Shown here one piece after another: positions 1 to 4,139 of a stretch of DNA of 5,698 nucleotides. The first letter of the stretch is position 1. Each line of letters begins with the position of its first letter. Where the stretch lies: assembly GCA_003153585.1 (NCBI GenBank), contig PLZZ01000072.1:4335-10032 (forward strand), in the 5' to 3' direction. The translations under genes and the position numbers were made by a program. The notes beneath the pieces are model-generated. The model had not been told where the DNA came from. It worked only from the letters and a program-made list of their open reading frames with translations, and searched no databases. Source of the stretch: Acidobacteriota bacterium. Lineage in GTDB: Bacteria > Acidobacteriota > Terriglobia > Acidiferrales > UBA7541.

Positions 1-67
1 TCTCATTGGCAGTTTTCTGGACTAGAGAAAAATAACAGGGCGAATCGCCGGTGAAAATGGGCCTCTA

Positions 68-93
68 GTACTAAGGAGGTGCCTCTTAAGTAC
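68..93. repeat. 26-bp imperfect palindrome (10 of 12 pairs)
   Basis: The arms GTACTAAGGAGG (68-79) and CCTCTTAAGTAC (82-93) surround a TG centre; 10 of 12 positions pair. It could be a dimeric-regulator operator or part of a dispersed intergenic repeat. The 4-bp core GAGG-TG-CCTC is too tight for a stable RNA loop, so a DNA-level role is more likely. Function unknown. Confidence 0.4.
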
Positions 94-235
94 CTGATTC
101 TATTCGCGGATAGAAGCCCTATTTCGTCCGCAACCCGCAATTAACTAAGATGGTTAGCAACGACCGGGCGAACGGCGGAAGCCCCGACGCGACGAGGGTC
201 TGCGAATTCGGCTTTCTGACCTGGCTACGTGTTTC

Positions 236-260
236 GCCTTAAATGCTTTAAGCACAAGGC
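236..260. repeat. Two-tier stem-loop
   Basis: Outer arms GCCTT (236-240) and AAGGC (256-260) enclose inner arms TGCTT (244-248) and AAGCA (250-254) about a single T at 249. The unpaired parts are AAA on the left and C on the right. There is no T-tract after it, so it is not a standard terminator. It may be an operator or a chance fold. Confidence 0.3.
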
Positions 261-309
261 AATACTGAATGCCCCCCTGCAATCTACCCCGTTCCCTGTA
301 TAGCTCCGG

Positions 310-321
310 TTCAATATTGAA
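310..321. promoter_or_regulatory. Perfect 12-bp palindrome, candidate operator
   Basis: TTCAATATTGAA is a perfect 12-bp palindrome about 105 bases upstream of the BON start. Outside it, TAGCT (301-305) and AGCTA (321-325) form a further, offset dyad. The position suits a repressor or activator site. One such palindrome is expected by chance in a window this size, so the call is tentative. Confidence 0.3.
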
Positions 322-412
322 GCTACGATTTCTCTCGCAAGGTTAAGAACGGTTTGTTTAGCGTCGTTGAAATTTGTGATTTCATTTTTCACACGGACGT
401 CATTCTTGATGA

Positions 413-418
413 AAGGAG
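413..418 (+). promoter_or_regulatory. Shine-Dalgarno deciding the BON start
   Basis: AAGGAG lies 8 bases before ATG 427. It fixes the start there rather than at an in-frame TTG at 367, which would put 20 extra residues in front of a clean signal peptide. Confidence 0.85.
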
Positions 419-426
419 ATTTAAAA

Positions 427-822
427 ATGAAATTCGGGAAGCGTTTTTCAGTATTGGGGGCTACCTTATTTTTCGGCGCTTCACTGCTCGCAAGTCCCAT
501 CCCGCAGAGCGGTCAGCAGCCTGCCCCTGACAACACCAAGATGAATCAGGGGGACGCCAGCAAAGATGCAACGACCGCCGATCAGCAGAAGATGAATCCC
601 GCCGATCGCAACACCACCAGGCAAATTCGCAAATCCATCATGCAGGATAAATCGCTCTCCACCTACGCCCATAACATCAAGATCATCACCCAGGACGGCA
701 AGGTCACTTTGAAGGGGCCGGTTCGCACTGCAGATGATAAGGCGAGCCTAGAAGCCAAAGCCGTTGCCGTCGCTGGCGCGGACAACGTGACCGACCAGCT
801 CGAAATCGCTCCAAAGCAGTAA
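427..822 (+). CDS. Secreted BON-domain protein (OsmY-like)
   Basis: The 131-residue protein begins with a basic N-terminus (MKFGKR) and a hydrophobic stretch, residues 7-22, ending LLAS, which reads as a Sec signal peptide cleaved near residue 22. A polar, low-complexity linker rich in Gln, Asp, Lys and Thr (about 24-60) follows, then one BON domain (about 62-127) with the typical IRKSIMQDKSLSTYAHNIKI, DGKVTLKGPVRT and GADNVTDQLEI blocks. BON domains (OsmY and relatives) are small alpha/beta folds tied to envelope interactions and osmotic or desiccation stress. No enzyme activity is expected. It most likely acts in the periplasm. A stress-type protein gene follows after 55 bases with almost the same ribosome-binding leader and no terminator between, so the two are probably co-transcribed. 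The domain call is strong; the exact role is inferred. Confidence 0.88.
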   Translation: MKFGKRFSVLGATLFFGASLLASPIPQSGQQPAPDNTKMNQGDASKDATTADQQKMNPADRNTTRQIRKSIMQDKSLSTYAHNIKIITQDGKVTLKGPVRTADDKASLEAKAVAVAGADNVTDQLEIAPKQ

Positions 823-877
823 CCAGTTAATCTGTACTGAGTTCGTCTTTTACTTATAGAAAAAAGGAGAAATAAAA

Positions 878-1456
878 ATGTCAGGAAAGAAAACGGCAGT
901 GTTCGGAATCTACGGTTCGCGCGAGACAGTCGAGCGCGCCGTCGATACATTCGTAAAGAGCGGCTTCTCAACTTCAGATGTTTCGGTCCTTTTGCCCGAA
1001 AATCTGGGCGCGAAGCCCATCGCAACGGACAAAGCTACAAAGGCTCCTGAAGGCGCAACGGCTGGCGCAGGGTCTGGCGCCGTCATTGGCGGAACTCTGG
1101 GACTCTTGGCCGGAATTGGCGCTCTCGCAATTCCAGGCGTGGGTCCGTTCATCGCCGCAGGCCCGATCATGGCCGCCTTGGCCGGCATCGGTGTAGGTGG
1201 CGCAGTGGGCGGTTTCACAGGTGCTCTGATTGGTTTGGGTATTCCGGAGTACGAGGCAAAACGCTACGAAGGCCGCATTCAAAAGGGCGGAATTCTCTTG
1301 TCGGTGCATTGCGATACTTCCGACGAGATTAAGCGCGCGAAGGAAGTCATGAAGAACACCGGCGGGGAAGATATTTCCTCCACCAGCGAATCTTCTTCCG
1401 ACGTGTCAAAATCCGACCGCGACCTCAACCGTCGTGCAGCCGGCGCCACTGACTAA
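878..1456 (+). CDS. Glycine-rich YflT-like general stress protein
   Basis: The 192-residue protein opens with a ferredoxin-like half, TAVFGIYGSRETVERAVD (about 6-23) and a GFSTSDVSVLLPE segment (29-41), as in the YflT / general-stress-17M group. A long Gly/Ala-rich hydrophobic centre follows (62-122) with AIPGVGPFIAAGP and repeated GGxxG steps, then GIPEYEAKRYEGRIQKGGIL (121-140), the usual motif closing this family. The tail (165-192) is Ser/Asp-rich and probably disordered. The hydrophobic centre may insert in or pack on membranes, but the family has no established biochemical activity. AAGGAG at 864-869 sits 8 bases before the ATG, matching the upstream BON gene's leader almost base for base. 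Family membership is likely; names in use vary (low-temperature-induced, general stress, DUF3341-like). The role in stress is inferred from family and neighbours. Confidence 0.8.
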   Translation: MSGKKTAVFGIYGSRETVERAVDTFVKSGFSTSDVSVLLPENLGAKPIATDKATKAPEGATAGAGSGAVIGGTLGLLAGIGALAIPGVGPFIAAGPIMAALAGIGVGGAVGGFTGALIGLGIPEYEAKRYEGRIQKGGILLSVHCDTSDEIKRAKEVMKNTGGEDISSTSESSSDVSKSDRDLNRRAAGATD

Positions 1457-1460
1457 ATCC

Positions 1461-1500
1461 ATTGAGGAGGAGGGCCTCGCGGCCTTCCTCCTCAATTTTT
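1461..1500 (+). terminator. Strong intrinsic terminator after the stress operon
   Basis: The arms 1461-1476 (ATTGAGGAGGAGGGCC) and 1481-1496 (GGCCTTCCTCCTCAAT) pair over 16 positions with a single G-T wobble around a TCGC tetraloop. A run of five T follows (1496-1500). It starts 4 bases after the stop codon of the stress gene and separates that unit from the metallothionein gene. Confidence 0.95.
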
Positions 1501-1535
1501 GCTTGGGCTTTTCTCACCCCAGCGAACTTCGATGC

Positions 1536-1553
1536 AATTTCAGCTTTGAAATT
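1536..1553. promoter_or_regulatory. Inverted repeat in the metallothionein leader
   Basis: AATTTCA (1536-1542) and TGAAATT (1547-1553) form a 7-bp dyad with a 4-base centre, ending 5 bases before the GGGAGG ribosome binding site (1559-1564). It could be an operator for a metal-responsive repressor or a leader hairpin. The half-site order (TTCA then TGAA) is not the usual SmtB/ArsR operator order, so I do not name a regulator. Confidence 0.4.
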
Positions 1554-1569
1554 TTGGTGGGAGGTACGC

Positions 1570-1722
1570 ATGGCTGGCGAAGGAAGAAAGTGCGCTCACC
1601 CAGTATGCTCCTGCACTGTAACGTCCAAGAAGTACTGCAGCGAGGCCTGCGAGGCAATGGAAAAAACTCCCGATATTGACTGCCACTGCGCTCACCCCGG
1701 CTGCAAAGGGCGAGTCAGTTAG
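1570..1722 (+). CDS. Small bacterial metallothionein (SmtA/BmtA-like)
   Basis: This 50-residue protein has eight Cys (8, 13, 15, 23, 27, 38, 40, 45) and three His (10, 39, 42). The central KKYCSEAC (20-27) is the signature of the prokaryotic metallothionein family (cyanobacterial SmtA, pseudomonad BmtA), where the zinc-finger-like part carries YYCSEAC. CAHPVCSC (8-15) corresponds to the family's CxCxxCxC start, and CAHPGC (40-45) to CGHTGC. These proteins chelate Zn, Cd or Cu through Cys and His clusters in the cytosol. Differences from SmtA: the second Cys is His10, the last Cys is absent (KG follows Cys45) and Cys38 is extra; the total of 11 potential ligands equals SmtA's. The start is ATG 1570, with GGGAGG 5 bases upstream; a longer in-frame start would lie inside the preceding terminator. 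It is probably its own transcription unit. Product call strong; metal preference unknown. Confidence 0.87.
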   Translation: MAGEGRKCAHPVCSCTVTSKKYCSEACEAMEKTPDIDCHCAHPGCKGRVS

Positions 1723-1748
1723 AAGTCTGTTGATCGTCGTAAGCGGTC

Positions 1749-1785
1749 GGAATCGTGTTTGGTGGAATCGTGTTTGGTGGAATCG
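1749..1785. repeat. 15-bp tandem repeat, 2.5 copies
   Basis: GGAATCGTGTTTGGT occurs at 1749-1763 and 1764-1778 without a gap, followed by a 7-base partial copy GGAATCG (1779-1785). It lies between two convergent genes, 26 bases past the metallothionein stop. It looks like a slippage-type duplication. No function is evident. Confidence 0.85.
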
Positions 1786-1805
1786 CGGGTTTGCCCAACC
1801 GGAAG

Positions 1806-1988
1806 CTATTCGGCAATCTTAAAAAATCGATTGTGGCACTCCTGGCAACGGTAAGGCCGAAATCGAACTATCTGCAATATTCGGTCAACCACTCCATGCC
1901 TGTGCGATCGGCGAACTATAGCACTGCCGCATTGAGGACATGTACGTTGTACTGCGCTAGCTGTATGTTGCAACGTATTGGTCGACAT
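1806..1988 (-). CDS. 60-residue zinc-ribbon protein, function unknown
   Basis: The protein carries two CxxC knuckles, Cys17/Cys20 (TCPQCGS) and Cys48/Cys51 (YRCQECHNRF), about 27 residues apart: a zinc ribbon. The middle RRSHRHGVVDRILQI and RFRPYRC segments match my memory of a small-protein family frequent in acidobacteria and relatives, with pattern CPxCGS..RRSHRRG..ER....RPFRC..C..RF. The many Arg and His residues would allow nucleic-acid binding, but no function is established. Support for it being real: the ATG at 1988 is preceded by GGAGGTGAT, a full complement of the 16S tail, and the zinc-ribbon pattern is intact. It is convergent with the metallothionein gene, whose stop is 83 bases away. 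A zinc site next to a metal-binding protein may be coincidence. Confidence 0.78.
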   Translation of the reverse strand: MSTNTLQHTASAVQRTCPQCGSAIVRRSHRHGVVDRILQIVRFRPYRCQECHNRFFKIAE

Positions 1989-1990
1989 AT

Positions 1991-1999
1991 ATCACCTCC
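1991..1999 (-). promoter_or_regulatory. Full-length Shine-Dalgarno for the zinc-ribbon gene
   Basis: Read on the - strand, GGAGGTGAT is complementary to nine bases of the usual 16S rRNA 3' end, with GGAGG 6 bases before the ATG. Such a long match implies high translation initiation and fixes the start. Confidence 0.85.
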
Positions 2000-2041
2000 G
2001 CTTGCGGACAGCACCAGACCGCGCGGCTTCCGAAGTGACAG

Positions 2042-2083
2042 TTATCCCCGCCGGCTGTGGGTCAAACCTGTGGATTAGCCGGC
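2042..2083. repeat. Cluster of DnaA-box-like 9-mers with flanking dyad
   Basis: Three 9-mers resemble the DnaA box TTATCCACA: TTATCCCCG (2042-2050, 7/9), TGTGGGTCA (2056-2064, reverse, 7/9) and TGTGGATTA (2069-2077, reverse, 8/9). GCCGGCT (2050-2056) and AGCCGGC (2077-2083) form a 7-bp inverted repeat around the last two. No dnaA, dnaN or AT-rich unwinding element is nearby, so a replication origin is not claimed; a DnaA titration or regulatory site upstream of the zinc-ribbon gene is possible. Confidence 0.3.
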
Positions 2084-2130
2084 CGCAAGTACCTCTCCGT
2101 GAGTCTGAATCTTACCCCCGGCGAATCCTG

Positions 2131-2182
2131 CAATCAATTCCAATTTAACTCGGCCGCTAAAAGTTACTCGCCCCGTTGATTG
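2131..2182. repeat. Nested inverted repeat
   Basis: Outer arms CAATCAA (2131-2137) and TTGATTG (2176-2182) are 7 bp. Inside them TAACT (2146-2150) and AGTTA (2162-2166) form a 5-bp stem with an 11-base loop. The internal loop is nearly symmetric, 8 and 9 bases. A structured RNA is possible, but the arms are short enough to arise by chance. Confidence 0.25.
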
Positions 2183-2477
2183 AGGCAGTAGTACAGTCGG
2201 GCAAGAAAGTATTACATTTCTCTAATCCCGGGCCATGCCGGAAACCCTGTAATCCGGTTCCACAGCCACCGTAGCCATTTCTCGTCACTCGGCCGTCGGG
2301 TACTGCGCTTACCGCCTTGCAGCCCACCTGTCTGCAGACCGATTCAACCCAAACTCTAGATTTTTGTTGCGCAGAATCGCTCGACGAAATCAGGTGGGCC
2401 GAAATGAAGCAGGCAACCTTGCGGAGGGAAAAACCCCCATTTTCTGACCGAGAGCCCCAACACCGGGCCTCAATACG

Positions 2478-3593
2478 TCAGCCGTACCATTCCACTTCGC
2501 GCAGCAAGCGCATGAATTCGCAAGAATCGAATTCCAGAATCAGCTCGCAAGTTCGGGCAATCCGGAATTTTCTCGACAGGTTCTTGGCCTTGCCCATCTC
2601 CACATTTAGCCCTTCCAGCGAATGAAGCGTTGCGCGATGGCGCAAAGCGTTCCTCTCGAACTCGCGAGAGGCGCGGTAGGTCCGAATTCCCGCAACCATC
2701 GCCGGCAACAACGCCGCCCCTAAAACTAAGACACCGGCCAGCGATTCATTCGGCTTGTCTTTGTGCACATATTCTGTAGAAACCAGCGAAGCATGAAACA
2801 GCACGAGTCCAAAACTGACAAAGAACAAAACAGTCGTCAACAAACGCGACATCGTACCGCCCTTTTCTTCTTCATCACTTTTGGCCGCAAGATAGTCCAT
2901 TTGTGTGCCAAGACGTTTCTCGCAGTAATACTGGATTATTTCGTGCAGTGCTTCATGGCAGTTATCAGGGCAATGTATTTCCGAGACGTCCGGTATCACA
3001 CCTTGCGCAGCACGCTCCTGCACGTCTTCGTAAACCAATCCGTGCAGGGCCCGGACCGCCGCGCGCACGTCGTCGCGAACATGGTCGGACGACGTTTCGC
3101 CGCTTCTGTCGATCCCTCCGCTCTCATCGCACCAGAGACGAGAGTCCATGAGCGTCTTAAATTTTAGAAGTCGGAGGTTTTCGGCTTGGTACCGCGCCAA
3201 GAGCCAATGATTTTTCGGCTTTTTGACGGTTCCTCTAAAAATACACCACAGGCACAAGAAGGTTGCGGAGCTTTCCAGCAGTATGAAGGGCAGTTCGCTG
3301 GCATGAGGCCGGAATTTCGCCAAACCAATTTCGCAGATGCCAAGGAGCACCGCGGCCAATCCCGAACCCACCGCAGCCAACGAAAGGTGCTGATAGCTCT
3401 TTCGAGAGTTCTTTGCGCGCTCGTCCGCCGCCCGAAATTCGCCGAGGATCAATTCCTCAGCCAGCTTCAACGCATTGAAAAGAGGCAGATAACGTTTGTG
3501 ACCCGCTTCTACTTTCTCGCGGCAAAACGAAATCTCAAACGAATCGTCCATGTCGTCGAACGAACGGGTTAGTGGCGAAGCCGAGGTTGCCAT
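2478..3593 (-). CDS. Four-helix membrane protein, tandem SLATT/DUF4231-like
   Basis: The 371-residue protein has four predicted membrane helices in two pairs: about 71-90 and 100-119, then about 250-270 and 285-305. Each pair has cytosolic helical flanks. Before the first is FRAADERAKNSRKSYQHL (53-70); after it HWLLARYQAENLRLLKFKTL (129-148). Before the second is YYCEKRLGTQMDYLAAKSDE (222-241), matching the Y..xRlxxQxxYyxxKA pattern I know from SLATT/DUF4231 proteins; after it YRASREFERNALRHRATLHS (306-325). SLATT modules are two-helix membrane domains predicted to act as pore-forming or membrane-disrupting effectors in nucleotide-signal defence systems. Two copies in one chain would fit a duplication. 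A Cys-containing segment (HCPDNCHEALHE, 207-218) lies between the pairs. The start is 3 bases after the RyR gene's stop, so translation is probably coupled. The domain assignment is by pattern and moderate; the four-helix membrane topology is well supported. Confidence 0.72.
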   Translation of the reverse strand: MATSASPLTRSFDDMDDSFEISFCREKVEAGHKRYLPLFNALKLAEELILGEFRAADERAKNSRKSYQHLSLAAVGSGLAAVLLGICEIGLAKFRPHASELPFILLESSATFLCLWCIFRGTVKKPKNHWLLARYQAENLRLLKFKTLMDSRLWCDESGGIDRSGETSSDHVRDDVRAAVRALHGLVYEDVQERAAQGVIPDVSEIHCPDNCHEALHEIIQYYCEKRLGTQMDYLAAKSDEEEKGGTMSRLLTTVLFFVSFGLVLFHASLVSTEYVHKDKPNESLAGVLVLGAALLPAMVAGIRTYRASREFERNALRHRATLHSLEGLNVEMGKAKNLSRKFRIARTCELILEFDSCEFMRLLREVEWYG

Positions 3594-3596
3594 TTC

Positions 3597-3887
3597 TCAC
3601 CGCTTTACGATGCGATACCCCAATGCAAGAATTGTTTTAAGCGTTTGATTCACCAGCTCTCGGTCGTATTCCTTCTCGGATTCCGGAAGCTGCTCGTAGG
3701 GAACCAGGCACGGATGCGTATGCTGGGCATCGTCACGCCTCGGCCCCAGCGTCCACCCATCTTCGATCCGTTTTTGCGCCCACACCTCATGCGCATTTCG
3801 CGCCAGGTCTTCCAGCAAAGGCTGCACCTCGCTGAGGCTGACGTGCGATGTATCTATCGGGTGGGGAATGTATGGTTTCTCTGCCAT
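3597..3887 (-). CDS. Stand-alone RyR (ryanodine receptor repeat) domain protein
   Basis: The 96-residue protein is essentially one RyR domain. YIPHPIDTSHVSLSEV (6-21), ARNAHEVWAQKRIEDGW (29-45), RRDDAQHTHPCLVPYEQL (50-67), ESEKEYDREL (69-78) and LKTILALGYRI (83-93) follow the family pattern: YxPxPiDts, lAxNxHexWa..r..GW, hPxLvPYxxL.exeKxxDR, lk.l..lGY.i. In animal ryanodine receptors this domain occurs as repeats in the cytosolic part of the calcium channel. Bacterial and phage versions are small soluble proteins of uncertain function, found near conflict and nucleotide-signalling genes. It is cytosolic: no signal peptide or membrane helix. I chose ATG 3887 because the RyR homology begins immediately there; GGAG lies 11 bases upstream, slightly far. 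A longer frame reaching 4109 has no family similarity in its extra part and would cross the likely promoter. First gene of a two-gene unit with the membrane protein. Confidence 0.87.
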   Translation of the reverse strand: MAEKPYIPHPIDTSHVSLSEVQPLLEDLARNAHEVWAQKRIEDGWTLGPRRDDAQHTHPCLVPYEQLPESEKEYDRELVNQTLKTILALGYRIVKR

Positions 3888-3975
3888 TCGATTGCCATCT
3901 CCGCTTGCTAATAGAGAACTTGGGACTTCTTCGGAACTTGCCGCTACTGTCCCGCCAAATCGCCTGGAGCGCGCC

Positions 3976-4004
3976 ACTATACCAGAAGACCAAACCCCGC
4001 CCAA
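3976..4004 (-). promoter_or_regulatory. Candidate promoter of the RyR-membrane protein operon
   Basis: On the - strand, TATAGT (3981-3976) is a five-of-six match to a -10 box. TTGGGC (4004-3999) lies 17 bases upstream as a poor -35. A start near 3969 would give a leader of about 80 bases. That leader contains two CAAGTTC copies 18 bases apart (3940-3934 and 3922-3916). Confidence 0.45.
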
Positions 4005-4031
4005 CAACTCCCCGGCCGCAGTCCTGCACCA

Positions 4032-4053
4032 GAGTCGAACAGTACTGTTACTC
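4032..4053. promoter_or_regulatory. Palindrome in the divergent region, candidate operator
   Basis: AACAGTACTGTT (4038-4049) is a perfect 12-bp palindrome. GAGT (4032-4035) and ACTC (4050-4053) extend it after a 2-base offset on the left. It lies upstream of both the RyR promoter candidate and the TIR gene, where one dimeric regulator could control both directions. It does not match a LexA box that I know. Confidence 0.42.
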
Positions 4054-4062
4054 GCTTTCAGT

Positions 4063-4092
4063 TTGCAAAAGCCGCAATGGGTATTAGACAAT
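4063..4092 (+). promoter_or_regulatory. Weak candidate promoter for the TIR gene
   Basis: TTGCAA (4063-4068) and GACAAT (4087-4092) are each four-of-six matches to -35 and -10 boxes with an 18-base spacer. The call is weak, but I see no better pair before the TIR start. The putative -10 falls inside the hairpin at 4073-4099. Confidence 0.25.
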
Positions 4093-4099
4093 ACTTGCG
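4073..4099 (+). promoter_or_regulatory. Hairpin upstream of the TIR gene
   Basis: GTATT (4081-4085) and AATAC (4090-4094) form a stem with an AGAC loop. CGCAA (4073-4077) and TTGCG (4095-4099) continue it to 10 pairs with a TGG bulge on the left. No T-tract follows. It may be an operator or leader structure 40 bases before the start codon. Confidence 0.38.
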
Positions 4100-4129
4100 T
4101 TTCTTGCAATCATAGCCGAGCGGTCCTTC

Positions 4130-4134
4130 GGGAG
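4130..4134 (+). promoter_or_regulatory. Ribosome binding site deciding the TIR start
   Basis: GGGAG lies 5 bases before ATG 4140. The in-frame GTG at 4134 overlaps this site and is therefore an unlikely start. Confidence 0.7.
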
Positions 4135-4139
4135 TGCGC

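Larger units (their letters stand above)
1..411. other. Non-coding leader region upstream of the BON gene
   Basis: I see no supportable gene on either strand here; the open frames are short, lack a good ribosome binding site, or only mirror the BON gene. The region is richer in small dyad elements than the rest of the window: an imperfect palindrome at 68-93, a 6-bp hairpin TTCTAT/ATAGAA at 98-115 with a 6-base loop, a two-tier stem-loop at 236-260 and a perfect palindrome at 310-321. I could not find a convincing -35/-10 pair for the BON gene. The start of the window may lie between two transcription units. Confidence 0.55.
2000..2477. other. Intergenic region without a supported gene
   Basis: No open frame here shows a recognisable domain or a good ribosome binding site; the longest + strand frame (from a TTG at 2317) runs into the opposite strand of the membrane-protein gene. 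The region presumably holds the promoter of the zinc-ribbon gene and the 3' end of the membrane-protein operon. I find no canonical terminator for the latter: GGGCCTC at 2465-2471 can fold with one mismatch, but its T-rich stretch is too far away. Other structure is listed separately (2042-2083 and 2131-2182). Confidence 0.6.

Noticed and set aside
367..426. In-frame upstream TTG start for the BON gene
   Set aside because: AAGGAG at 413-418 fits ATG 427, and the signal peptide begins there.
225..500. - strand open frame of 91 residues
   Set aside because: It has no recognisable domain and its N-terminal part is the reverse of the BON signal-peptide region; no ribosome binding site.
1462..1569. 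Longer in-frame start for the metallothionein
   Set aside because: It would begin inside the terminator stem, and the extra residues do not resemble the family; ATG 1570 has its own GGGAGG.
1755..2078. + strand open frame of 107 residues
   Set aside because: It lies antisense to the zinc-ribbon gene, includes the tandem repeat and has no domain signature.
2042..2083. Chromosomal or plasmid replication origin
   Set aside because: Only imperfect DnaA-like 9-mers; no AT-rich element, dnaA, dnaN or rep gene in the window.
2232..2275. tRNA-like or T-arm-like sequence around GGTTCC
   Set aside because: Only a short bulged stem GGAAACC/GGTTCC is present; no acceptor, D or anticodon arms.
2428..2477. 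Intrinsic terminator for the membrane-protein operon
   Set aside because: The fold near 2465-2471 has a mismatch and the T-rich stretch lies well beyond the stem.
2317..2625. + strand open frame of 102 residues from a TTG
   Set aside because: No ribosome binding site or domain; its second half is antisense to the well-supported membrane-protein gene.
3888..4109. N-terminal extension of the RyR gene
   Set aside because: The extra 74 residues have no RyR similarity and would cover the likely promoter at 3976-4004.
4134..4139. GTG start two codons before the TIR ATG
   Set aside because: It overlaps the GGGAG ribosome binding site that serves ATG 4140.
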